A DNA stretch of 64,000 nucleotides from Leptospira wolbachii serovar Codice str. CDC (GTDB lineage Bacteria; Spirochaetota; Leptospiria; Leptospirales; Leptospiraceae): positions 1,070,001-1,134,000 of the forward strand of contig NZ_AOGZ02000014.1 of the NCBI RefSeq assembly GCF_000332515.2. The letters are read 5' to 3'. The position numbers were made by a program, and so were the translations under genes. The notes under the pieces were generated by a model. The model ran no database searches. It was not told the DNA's origin and saw only the letters and a list, made by a program, of their open reading frames with translations. Shown here one piece after another: positions 45,526 through 53,517 of this stretch (its first letter is position 1; each line of letters starts with the position of its first letter).

Positions 45526-46614
45526 ATGTGGAATCTCACAAGTCATTTGATTGCCTTTTCTGCCGGTCTTTCTCTCCTCTTTGCCTGGGGAGAATTCCTG
45601 AGAAAAAATACAACAGGACAAACCCAAGTACAAGGATTGTTATTTCTCTTTGCTGCGATGTTCCAGGCCCATACCTTTTTTACATCCACAGGGTTATACG
45701 AATTTTTTCCTCATTTTTATCTTATCCATTTGCCCTTCACCGCATGTATTGGAGCACTTCTTAGGCGTTACTTTTCCGAACTTTGGGATGAAAGCCCCAA
45801 TAGAAATCAGTTTTCTTATTGGGAATTAGTTCCCGCAGGAATTGTGACTCTCTTACTGATCCCCTTTTATATATCGCCAGCAGAAGAAAAAATTGCCCTC
45901 CACACTCGCTATTTGAAAGAAGGTGTTCCACTGATCTTTCAAATCACAATCCTCATTGCTGTTTCGCCCATATTTTATGCGGCTTTTTACGTCTTCACTA
46001 ACATGGTTAAATACATTCGCCTAGAAAGATTTAAAAAGTCAGCTCACCTTCGTTTGGTGGGAATTGTTATAGGAATTGGTGCTTTTTCTAGTTTGATTGG
46101 TATTTATACTTTATTTTTCCACCAAAGGCACGGTTTAGAGATTGTCTCTACATTCATCGCCTTACTACTCATTGGTGTTTATCTCTTACGACAGAAAAGT
46201 CCCGAATTATGGGGTGAAGTCCAAAGGATTGTCATCGAAGAAAAGAAGTACCAAACTTCTCAACTGGGTGGATTCAATTTAGAAACTCTACAAAACCAAT
46301 TAAGACACCTAATGGAAGGAGAAAAGATCTACAGAGATGAAAGTATCAATTTAGAAAAGTTGGCCATTGAGATGAATCTTTCTGAACACCAACTCTCTGA
46401 ATATTTGAACCTTCACCAAAAGAAAAATTTTTTTCATTTGGTCAATCACTACCGCATTAAAGAGGCGAAAGAACTGTTTGCTTTACACCCAGAAAGGAAC
46501 ATCCTTACCATCGCCTATGATGTAGGTTTTCCTTCCAAATCTACATTCTACGACGCCTTCAAGCGAGAGGTAGGTACAAGTCCTAGCGAATTCAGGAAGT
46601 CTCTGGGAAGCTGA
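45526..46614 (+). CDS. AraC-type regulator with N-terminal membrane domain
   Basis: A 362-residue protein. Residues 1-225 contain about seven hydrophobic helices, a seven-TM sensor-like module. The C-terminal 100 residues are an AraC HTH pair: INLEKLAIEMNLSEHQLSEYLN and ILTIAYDVGFPSKSTFYDAFKREVGTSPSEFR. It is probably a membrane-bound one-component regulator. The hydroxylase gene 115 bases downstream is a plausible target (inference). A TTTTTTT-rich hairpin (CGGAAT/ATTCCG) lies just after its stop. Confidence 0.9.
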   Translation: MWNLTSHLIAFSAGLSLLFAWGEFLRKNTTGQTQVQGLLFLFAAMFQAHTFFTSTGLYEFFPHFYLIHLPFTACIGALLRRYFSELWDESPNRNQFSYWELVPAGIVTLLLIPFYISPAEEKIALHTRYLKEGVPLIFQITILIAVSPIFYAAFYVFTNMVKYIRLERFKKSAHLRLVGIVIGIGAFSSLIGIYTLFFHQRHGLEIVSTFIALLLIGVYLLRQKSPELWGEVQRIVIEEKKYQTSQLGGFNLETLQNQLRHLMEGEKIYRDESINLEKLAIEMNLSEHQLSEYLNLHQKKNFFHLVNHYRIKEAKELFALHPERNILTIAYDVGFPSKSTFYDAFKREVGTSPSEFRKSLGS

Positions 46615-46729
46615 TCCGGATGGACCCGTTCGGAATCTTTTTTTATTCCGGCTTTACCGATCCGGTCGATTTGGATTTTAATTTTTGTTAGAATGAAATC
46701 ATCCTCAAAGGTTTGTTCAGGAGAGTTGT

Positions 46730-47593
46730 ATGTTTGGTGGACCGGTTCAGTGTGAATTAGTATTCGATTGTGTTACCAAAATTGGTTTTGCACAAGGGGT
46801 TTTGAATTTCCTACGTTATTATCCTATTGCGGGGTTGACTTTTCTTTTATTCTATGTTTGGCGAAAGGATTTTTTCGAAACCTATCGTATCCAAAAAGTG
46901 TACCCTAAAGCCGAAAAGGTTTGGAAGGAATTCCGCCAATCGGCTGTGACACTGATTGTCTTTACGCTCGTAGCTGTTACGAACATCACTTCAATGAAGG
47001 CAAAAATAGTTCCGAGTGCTGTTTACTTCGGACCTGTCTCGGGTTGGTCTGGGGCCGGTTATATCCTTCTCAGTTTTCTTCTCATCACCATCTGGCACGA
47101 AACTTGGTTCTATTGGATGCACAGGTTCGCTCATCTAAAAAAGGTTTACCCACATGTCCATTCGGAACACCACCAATCAGTAAACCCTTCTCCTCTCGCA
47201 GCTTACAGGTTCCAAGCAACGGAAGCATTTTTAGAAGCCATCTACATTGTTCCCTTTGTGATGTTTGTTCCCATTCATTTCTATGTACTTCTCTTTCATA
47301 CCTTCTATGCAATGGTTTTAAATATTTGGTGGCATTTAGGTTATGAATTTTTTCCTAAGGGTTGGGCGTCTCACTCGATCACCAAATGGATCAACACCTC
47401 CACACACCACAACCTTCACCACCAAAAGTTCCAAGGAAACTATTCACTTTATTTCAATGTTTGGGATCGTTTGATGGGAACTAACTTTCCTTATTACGAA
47501 TCTTATTATGAACAAGTGACCGAAGAAAGGGACAAAAAACGAAAAGAGAAGGCGACAAAACCTAACGTCGATATGGAAGTTCTGGTTTCGTAA
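46730..47593 (+). CDS. Sterol-desaturase/fatty-acid-hydroxylase superfamily membrane protein
   Basis: A 287-residue membrane di-iron oxygenase. The His boxes are HETWFYWMHRFAH, HVHSEHHQSVNPS and THHNLHHQKFQGNYS, and the family ending FNVWDRLMGTNFP is present. Four to five membrane helices are predicted. AGGAG precedes the ATG. The protein is shorter than and distinct from the one at 40663-41847. Substrate unknown. Confidence 0.88.
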   Translation: MFGGPVQCELVFDCVTKIGFAQGVLNFLRYYPIAGLTFLLFYVWRKDFFETYRIQKVYPKAEKVWKEFRQSAVTLIVFTLVAVTNITSMKAKIVPSAVYFGPVSGWSGAGYILLSFLLITIWHETWFYWMHRFAHLKKVYPHVHSEHHQSVNPSPLAAYRFQATEAFLEAIYIVPFVMFVPIHFYVLLFHTFYAMVLNIWWHLGYEFFPKGWASHSITKWINTSTHHNLHHQKFQGNYSLYFNVWDRLMGTNFPYYESYYEQVTEERDKKRKEKATKPNVDMEVLVS

Positions 47594-47735
47594 AAGTTTC
47601 TGAATGTGTTAGCAAACTTCGACCACTCACCCGTAGCGAAATTTGCTAACAAAAAAATCAGGATTATCTAAACAATTATTATCTTCTTTGTCCCCATTTG
47701 CCCAGGTGAAACGTTACTTTCATACGAGGAAAAAA

Positions 47736-48092
47736 ATGAAAGAATTCACTTTAATTTTTAGAAATAGTAATCATGAAGGCGAAAGACCTTCCCCTGACCA
47801 AATGCAAAAAGTTATGCAAGAATGGATGTCTTGGATGGCAAACATATCCGCCAAGGACCAGTTAGCGGATAAAGGAAACCGACTTGCTGTGACAGATTCA
47901 AAAACTGTTCACCCTGGAAATTTAGTCACGGATGGACCTTACACAGAGATCAAAGAATTTATCAATGGTTACATTGTTGTCAAAACAGAAACTCTTGCTG
48001 GTGCAGTTGAAATTGCCAAAGATTGCCCCATTTTGAAAATAGGAGGGAACGTCGAAGTTAGAAAGGTCGTTACTCCTGATGACAATAGCTGA
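47736..48092 (+). CDS. YCII/DGPF-domain protein
   Basis: A 118-residue protein of the YCII-related (DGPF) superfamily, starting MKEFTLIFRN and carrying TDGPYTEIKEFINGYIVV, where the DGPF motif is DGPY. The end is CPILKIGGNVEVRKV. GAGG lies upstream of the ATG at 47736. It overlaps the sigma-factor gene by 14 bases, a pairing known for ECF42 sigma factors. The exact role of DGPF proteins is not settled. Confidence 0.9.
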   Translation: MKEFTLIFRNSNHEGERPSPDQMQKVMQEWMSWMANISAKDQLADKGNRLAVTDSKTVHPGNLVTDGPYTEIKEFINGYIVVKTETLAGAVEIAKDCPILKIGGNVEVRKVVTPDDNS

Positions 48093-49323
48093 GAAAGGAA
48101 CCACTATACTTTCTGATTTGTTTCGAAGGGAACAAGTTAAAATGACGGCAGTTTTATGCCGTCATTTTGGAATCAAAGACCTGGATTTGGTTGAGGATGT
48201 GATTGCTGAAACTTTTTTGAAAGCTACAGAGTTATGGCCACAATCGGGAATTCCAGAAAATCCTTCGGCCTGGCTTTATGTAGTCGCAAAAAATATTGCA
48301 AAAGATACTTTCAGAAAAAAAACATCTGAAATTAAAAAATTCAAAAATCTACTAGATTCGAATCCAAAAGAAAGTTTAGAAGTTAGTTTTGAAGACACTA
48401 TCATAGCGGATAGTCACCTAACAATGATTTTTACCGTCTGTGATAATACACTTTCACCCAAAGGTAAAATCTGTTTAAGTCTACAAATTCTCTGTGGACT
48501 TAGTGTTGAAGAAATTGCTTTTGCACTCCATTCTAATAAAGAAACTGTAAAAAAAATTCTCTTTCGCGCACGTGAACAATTGCGTGAATCCAACTTTGAG
48601 ATCAAAAACCTAACGCTGGAAGATATCAGGCTTCGAATGGATACGGTTCTTTTAACTATTTATCTTCTTTTTAATGAAGGTTATTCTTCAAAAACAAAAG
48701 ATTCCGTGATTCGCATGGATTTAATTAAACAAGCTCTGAACCTTGGCCTCTCTCTTTTAGAAACAAAGTTAACAAGAACTCCCGAGTTATTGGCACTCAT
48801 GTCACTCTTTTGTTTTCAGGCATCGCGGCTTGATTCCAGAATGAATCCAGAAGGTTCTGTAGTTATATTTACAGACCAAGATAAATCAAAATGGGATCAA
48901 AACTTAATTCAAAAAGGAAATGAATATTTTTTAGAAGCTTTCAATCCTGATTCGCAATCAAGATACCATTATGAAGCAGCAATTGCTTACTGGCATACAC
49001 AGGAAGAATCCTTAGAAAAATGGAAATACGTCTTGATGATTTATGATCGATTCTTGGGAGTTTATGACTCTCCCTCTGTTTTTTTAAATCGAGTGTTTGC
49101 CTATTCGAAAGTTTATGGAAAACAAAAAGCACTGGAAGAAGTAAAAAATTTTAACGATAATAAAAATCGTGATTACCATTCTCTTCTCGGTTATTTATAT
49201 ACTAACTCAAATACAGAACTAGCTTCCCAACATTACCAAAAGGCCATCCAAATGACCAAATCTAACAAAGAAATTTCTCTCTTACAAATGAAGATCAAAG
49301 AATTAGATTTAGTAAATGGATAA
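48079..49323 (+). CDS. ECF sigma factor, ECF42-like with C-terminal TPR-like extension
   Basis: A 414-residue sigma-70 family factor. Region 2 includes DLVEDVIAETFLKATELWP and the aromatic WLYVVAKNIAKDTFR. Region 4 includes LSVEEIAFALHSNKETVKKILFRAREQL. A long C-terminal extension (about 190-414) with IYLLFNEGYSS and helical repeats is typical of ECF42, where it replaces a separate anti-sigma factor. The preceding DGPF gene overlaps it. Confidence 0.9.
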   Translation: MTIAEKGTTILSDLFRREQVKMTAVLCRHFGIKDLDLVEDVIAETFLKATELWPQSGIPENPSAWLYVVAKNIAKDTFRKKTSEIKKFKNLLDSNPKESLEVSFEDTIIADSHLTMIFTVCDNTLSPKGKICLSLQILCGLSVEEIAFALHSNKETVKKILFRAREQLRESNFEIKNLTLEDIRLRMDTVLLTIYLLFNEGYSSKTKDSVIRMDLIKQALNLGLSLLETKLTRTPELLALMSLFCFQASRLDSRMNPEGSVVIFTDQDKSKWDQNLIQKGNEYFLEAFNPDSQSRYHYEAAIAYWHTQEESLEKWKYVLMIYDRFLGVYDSPSVFLNRVFAYSKVYGKQKALEEVKNFNDNKNRDYHSLLGYLYTNSNTELASQHYQKAIQMTKSNKEISLLQMKIKELDLVNG

Positions 49324-49502
49324 AAACAAGTCCTTTACCTTACCTTCCATGTTTTACCCTTTCAACTCGTGGATCTAAGGGAAATGTAAACTTCACACCT
49401 GGATTCATCCAATAAAGAAACAAAATCCAAAACTGGTTCCTTTTGAATTTCCGTTTGACCAATCTCTGTTCATGATTCCTAACAGATATAAGGGGAGAAG
49501 TT

Positions 49503-50354
49503 ATGACCTATGATATCAAAGATAAGGTAGTTCTCATTACGGGGGCAACCGGTGGGATTGGAGCCGCTTGTGCGAGGGAATTCTATCGACATGGCGCAAA
49601 ACTGGTACTAACTGATATTTCCCAAACTTCTGTGGACAAATTAGCTTCTGAATTTGCAAAAGAAAGAGTTTTAGCAAAGGCTATGGATGTTACCAATTGG
49701 AATTCCATTAAGAAAGTAATCAAACAAACTGTCGCCAGCTTTGGTAGACTTGATATCACTCTTGCCAATGCAGGAATTTCCTGGAAAGAATCTGCTTATA
49801 CTGTTTTTAATTGTGATGAAACTGAATTCGAAAAAATTTTAGATGTAGATTTATTAGGTGTTTGGCGGACGATCAAAACCTCGTTACCAGAAGTAGTCAA
49901 AAACCAAGGACAAATTGTAGTCACTTCCTCAATCTATGCATTTACAAACGGAATGTGTAATGCACCTTATGCAACATCCAAAGCAGGAATCGAAATGTTA
50001 TCTCGCTCCCTTCGCGCGGAACTTGCTGGCAAAGGAGCCAGTGCCTCGGTCTTATACCCAGGTTGGATTACAACCCCACTCACCGAAGGTGTTTTTGGCG
50101 GAGATAACCTAACAACAAAGATGCGAGAAATTGGTTTTCCTCCTTTTTTAAGAAGAGCCATTCCTCCAGAAAAAGTAGCGACGGCACTCATAAAAGGAAT
50201 CATCAAAAGAAGTCCTAGAATCATTGTCCCCGCAAGATGGATTCCTATCCAAATTCTCCGAGGGATTGTGGGAATTTTTTCAGATTGGTTTCTCGCAAAT
50301 CATTCTCGCATCCAATCCATGCTTCTCGAATTGGAAGGTAGGACTAAGAGATAG
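49503..50354 (+). CDS. Short-chain dehydrogenase/reductase
   Basis: A 283-residue SDR. The cofactor motif TGATGGIGAAC, the NAG block LANAGIS, the catalytic Ser in VVTSSIYAF and the pair in YATSKAG are all present. Asp at the end of the second strand (LTDISQ) suggests NAD preference. The C-terminal helix may associate with membranes. GGGGAGAAG precedes the ATG. Substrate unknown. Confidence 0.9.
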   Translation: MTYDIKDKVVLITGATGGIGAACAREFYRHGAKLVLTDISQTSVDKLASEFAKERVLAKAMDVTNWNSIKKVIKQTVASFGRLDITLANAGISWKESAYTVFNCDETEFEKILDVDLLGVWRTIKTSLPEVVKNQGQIVVTSSIYAFTNGMCNAPYATSKAGIEMLSRSLRAELAGKGASASVLYPGWITTPLTEGVFGGDNLTTKMREIGFPPFLRRAIPPEKVATALIKGIIKRSPRIIVPARWIPIQILRGIVGIFSDWFLANHSRIQSMLLELEGRTKR

Positions 50355-50398
50355 AAGCTCATAAAAAATGGTAAAAAGCTGATTCCATAGCCCGCGGC

Positions 50399-50419
50399 AG
50401 GGATCGAGCGGAAATCCCT
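50399..50419 (+). terminator. Stem-loop downstream of the SDR gene
   Basis: A perfect 6-bp stem AGGGAT/ATCCCT with a 9-base loop (CGAGCGGAA), preceded by GCCCGCGGC and followed by CCCTTTGTTTTGTTT. It probably ends SDR transcription. The sequence looks like a conserved short intergenic motif rather than a random hairpin (see findings). The rest of 50420-50618 holds a TTGGGG/CCCCAA hairpin at 50523-50537 and the flgB ribosome-binding site. Confidence 0.5.
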
Positions 50420-50618
50420 CCCCTTTGTTTTGTTTCCAGATATCTTACAACGGAAAAACCCTGGGGAGGATTGGAGGGAGAGCCCGGCCCTGTATGCGTA
50501 TCATTTTGGTTTTAGAATCCACTTGGGGCCGCCCCAAAAAAAATCATACAAAGGTGACATAAAATGCTTTAGGGGGAAGAAAAACCGGTCGAAGGGGAAT
50601 GTAGAGAGGAAGAGAAAT

Positions 50619-51050
50619 ATGTTTGAAGCAACACATTTCATGAAAACTCAAGACCTTTTGGAACGGGGCCTCAGTGCATCCACCCAAAGGCGGAAAGTGA
50701 TTACTGATAATATCGCCAATGCGGACGTTCCTAATTTCAAACGTTCTGAAGTGGTGTTCGAATCTATGCTAAAACGTGCCATAGAATCGGAAAAAATTGA
50801 AAAGGACAAAGCGGTTCCAACAAAGATCACTAACGACCGTCATATTGAATTTTTTAAACCTTTAGATTACCGGGATGCCAAACCCAAAACCAATTTGGAT
50901 TATCTGACTACGATGAGACCCGATGGAAACAACGTAGACATTGAAAAAGAAGTGGTCGATGCCAATCAAAACCAAATGAGTTACAGCCTCATGGTGGATC
51001 GACTCAACCAAAACAACCGCCTTCTCAACATTGTGATGAGAACCAACTAA
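50619..51050 (+). CDS. flgB: Flagellar basal-body rod protein FlgB
   Basis: A 143-residue proximal rod protein. The N-terminal family motif LSASTQRRKVITDNIANADVPNFKRSEVVFE and C-terminal MVDRLNQNNRLLNIVMRTN are present. GAGGAAG lies before the ATG at 50619; the frame is open upstream without similarity. It is first of flgB-flgC-fliE, with 10 bases to flgC. Confidence 0.96.
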   Translation: MFEATHFMKTQDLLERGLSASTQRRKVITDNIANADVPNFKRSEVVFESMLKRAIESEKIEKDKAVPTKITNDRHIEFFKPLDYRDAKPKTNLDYLTTMRPDGNNVDIEKEVVDANQNQMSYSLMVDRLNQNNRLLNIVMRTN

Positions 51051-51060
51051 GGAGTAAGTT

Positions 51061-51522
51061 ATGGGAATGTTTGATTCCATTAATATATCAGCTACAGGGC
51101 TTTCGGCTCAAAGACTCCGAATGGATGTCATTTCGAATAACATTGCTAACTCGACGACAACGAGAAATACCAATGGAGACGGCCCTTTTCGTAGGGATCG
51201 TGTCATCCTAACACCGATTAATCTCCGAACCAATTGGAAAAGTCCTGTTTATCCTTTTGGTGTGGCTCCCGGCGAAGGCAAAGGGGTAAAGGTGATGAAA
51301 ATCGAGAAGGATATGAGCCCTCTTCGTTTGACTTATGATCCGACCCATCCCGACGCCATCCAAACGGGCCCCAAAAAAGGTTACGTCGAACTTCCGAATA
51401 TAAATATCGTTACCGAGATGACGGATATGATTTCGGCTTCTCGGTCTTATGAGGCGAATGTCCAACTCATCAATGGATCCAAAGCGATGATGAACAAAGC
51501 GATGGAAATCGGTCGGGCTTAA
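51061..51522 (+). CDS. flgC: Flagellar basal-body rod protein FlgC
   Basis: A 153-residue rod protein with INISATGLSAQRLRMDVISNNIANS at the N terminus and MISASRSYEANVQLINGSKAMMNKAMEIG at the C terminus, both diagnostic. A GGAG sits before the ATG. It assembles with FlgB into the proximal rod. A weak CCGG/CCGG hairpin and T-rich tract follow (51525-51560), before fliE. Confidence 0.96.
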   Translation: MGMFDSINISATGLSAQRLRMDVISNNIANSTTTRNTNGDGPFRRDRVILTPINLRTNWKSPVYPFGVAPGEGKGVKVMKIEKDMSPLRLTYDPTHPDAIQTGPKKGYVELPNINIVTEMTDMISASRSYEANVQLINGSKAMMNKAMEIGRA

Positions 51523-51624
51523 AGCTCCGGCCTTTTCCGGTTTCTTTTCGCTTTTTTTAATGTGACATAATTTTTTTCTTTAGGTTTTCCAGATTTGGCC
51601 GATGTTTAGAATGAGGAAACACCC

Positions 51625-51990
51625 ATGGCCATTGATCGCATTTCCAATATGAGTTCCCAAACCTACAAACCCCATTCCCTTCTCCCCCAAGGTGACAAGG
51701 TAGGTATCTTTCGTTCCGATGAACGCCACTATGGAAAAACCAATGAAGCCAAGTCCCCTGATGAAGTCGCAGGCACTTTTGGAGATGCTTTGAAAAAAGC
51801 TTTCGAACAAGTGAACGACCAACAAGTAGAAGCAGATGAGCTCACACAAAAGATTGTTTTTGATCCAAACTCCGTGGAACTTCACGATGTCATGATTGCT
51901 GCGGAAAAAGCTAGGATCTCTTTGACATTTGCAAAAACAATGTCTGATGGATTTGTAAGAGCTTACAGAGAATTAACAACTCTTAGATAA
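51625..51990 (+). CDS. fliE: Flagellar hook-basal body protein FliE
   Basis: A 121-residue junction protein between the MS ring and the rod. The C-terminal half has FGDALKKAFEQVNDQQVEADELTQK and the family ending IAAEKARISLTFAKTMSDGFVRAYRELTTLR (with MIAAEKA). GAGGAAA precedes the ATG. The next gene is on the opposite strand, so fliF does not follow here. Confidence 0.94.
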   Translation: MAIDRISNMSSQTYKPHSLLPQGDKVGIFRSDERHYGKTNEAKSPDEVAGTFGDALKKAFEQVNDQQVEADELTQKIVFDPNSVELHDVMIAAEKARISLTFAKTMSDGFVRAYRELTTLR

Positions 51991-52062
51991 AAACTAAATC
52001 ATTGGATCGGAAGGTTTCAAAAGATAATTTTTCTATGAAATCATTTCGATTCCATCATTGGG

Positions 52063-52554
52063 TTATGACGTAGGGCGACCAAATACGCGCTCTACGGTCT
52101 CATACCGAATTTCAATTTTGTCACTGGGGCTCACGCGAACACCCCGCTTCATTTGCACTCCGTCAATTCTTTCTTCATTCACATAGACCACCCAACCCGC
52201 AGTCCAGGAATTTGATTTTCCATTCACTTCCATAATCTCTTCTGTGCGGGTTGTTGAAATAAAACGCATAGGAGGATCTTCCTTTTTAGATAATTCCGCA
52301 AGGATCAGAAGTAAATCTTTGGATTCAAAGAGAGATGATGGAATGGATTTGGTTTCTTCAAAGTCTAGTGAGAGAAAATGAATTTGGATTTGAGGGTCTT
52401 TGGATTTTTTAGATTTGGATAGATGCGAACATTGCAAGATGAATCCGAATCCTATAATCCCGAGTGCAAATACAAACCGTATCACAAAAGAGAGGAGCTT
52501 TTGATGCAAAGAAATTTTTCCCTTATCCTTTGGAATTCGTTTTTTCAAAGGCAT
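52063..52554 (-). CDS. Hypothetical membrane-anchored protein
   Basis: A 163-residue protein with one hydrophobic segment near residues 22-42 (FVIRFVFALGIIGFGFILQC, possibly a lipobox Cys). A soluble part ends VRVSPSDKIEIRYETVERVFGRPTS. No family is recognised. AAGGG lies seven bases before the ATG. It overlaps the 3' end of the MBL-hydrolase gene by 32 bases, so it is probably cotranscribed. Confidence 0.7.
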   Translation of the reverse strand: MPLKKRIPKDKGKISLHQKLLSFVIRFVFALGIIGFGFILQCSHLSKSKKSKDPQIQIHFLSLDFEETKSIPSSLFESKDLLLILAELSKKEDPPMRFISTTRTEEIMEVNGKSNSWTAGWVVYVNEERIDGVQMKRGVRVSPSDKIEIRYETVERVFGRPTS

Positions 52555-53455
52555 ACACTAACCCTTGTGCATTTAGATTTACATCCAAACTTAATAACTT
52601 CCAATCAGAATTTGTCAGAGTAATCGAATGTTTGCTAGCGAGTGTTTGGATCATAGCTTTCACTTTTGATTCCATAAAAGGCAACCTTTCTTCTTTGGTG
52701 ACACTTCCCAACTCGGAGATAGCTTTCTCGCAAAGTGTGAGTCCTTCTTTTAAGTCGGAAGCATTCTTTTTTAAGTCTCCGATCGGGCCGAAATGGGTTA
52801 AGTAGGCTACCTCTGCCCCCGTATCTAAAATGCGATCGAGGGAACGAATGGCTTCCGTAGAATCAAAGTCAGTGGGTGTGGTTGTAGGAAAAATAAATCG
52901 TTTTCCATTTTCTAACTGCGGATACGAAATTCCAAAGGAGTCTCCCGTATAGATTCCATTTGTTTTCCTATCATAAATACAGAAGTGATGGTTGGCATGT
53001 CCCTTGGTGTATATAAATTGGAAAGAATGGCCTTTCCATTCTAACCACTCCCCATCTTCCATAATCCGAATTTTTTCTTTAGGAATGGGTTTGATTTCGC
53101 CATACAAGGAATCAAAATTTTCTTTTCCATAAACAGAGGTGGCACTTTTGATGAGTAAACTCGGATCCACCAGATGTTTTGCGGTTTTTGGATGGGCGAG
53201 TAGAATTGCATTGGGGCAGGCTTCGAGGAGTGCCCAAGCACCGCCAGCGTGATCCAAGTGGACATGAGTTACAATCACATAGTCTAAGTTTGGTGGTTTG
53301 ACTCCATGTGATTCCATTGCGTTTAGAATTTTTGGAATGGCATGAGTTGTATTGGTTTCAACTACAACACCACGGCCCTCTTCTTCTATAAGATAGGCCG
53401 AGGCCACCTGATGGATGTTTGCATATTCGGTATCAATGGTTTGGACTGTACCCAT
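52523..53455 (-). CDS. MBL-fold metallo-hydrolase
   Basis: A 310-residue hydrolase. The metal motif THVHLDHAGG is near residue 65. Further ligands are in YTKGHANHHF, IYTGDSFGIS and YLTHFGPIG. This is the compact glyoxalase-II/lactonase-like type; its substrate is unknown. The ATG at 53453-53455 is preferred to a TTG six bases upstream; the Shine-Dalgarno sequence is poor. Confidence 0.85.
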   Translation of the reverse strand: MGTVQTIDTEYANIHQVASAYLIEEEGRGVVVETNTTHAIPKILNAMESHGVKPPNLDYVIVTHVHLDHAGGAWALLEACPNAILLAHPKTAKHLVDPSLLIKSATSVYGKENFDSLYGEIKPIPKEKIRIMEDGEWLEWKGHSFQFIYTKGHANHHFCIYDRKTNGIYTGDSFGISYPQLENGKRFIFPTTTPTDFDSTEAIRSLDRILDTGAEVAYLTHFGPIGDLKKNASDLKEGLTLCEKAISELGSVTKEERLPFMESKVKAMIQTLASKHSITLTNSDWKLLSLDVNLNAQGLVYAFEKTNSKG

Positions 53456-53517
53456 AACCAAAGATAAAACTAAAAAGAAAGTTTTGTCAGCCGAAATTCC
53501 TTACGAAAAAAAAGAAT

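Noticed and set aside
45516..45764. 82-codon frame overlapping the AraC-type regulator
   Set aside because: It is out of frame with a gene of clear family and has no similarity of its own.
46615..46729. Promoter with TAGAAT before the second hydroxylase gene
   Set aside because: TAGAAT is a fair -10, but the best -35 at 17 bases matches three of six, so it is not listed.
50523..50537. TTGGGG/CCCCAA hairpin as terminator before flgB
   Set aside because: On the plus strand it is followed by A, not T; on the minus strand the T run precedes the stem. Only a hairpin, not an intrinsic terminator.
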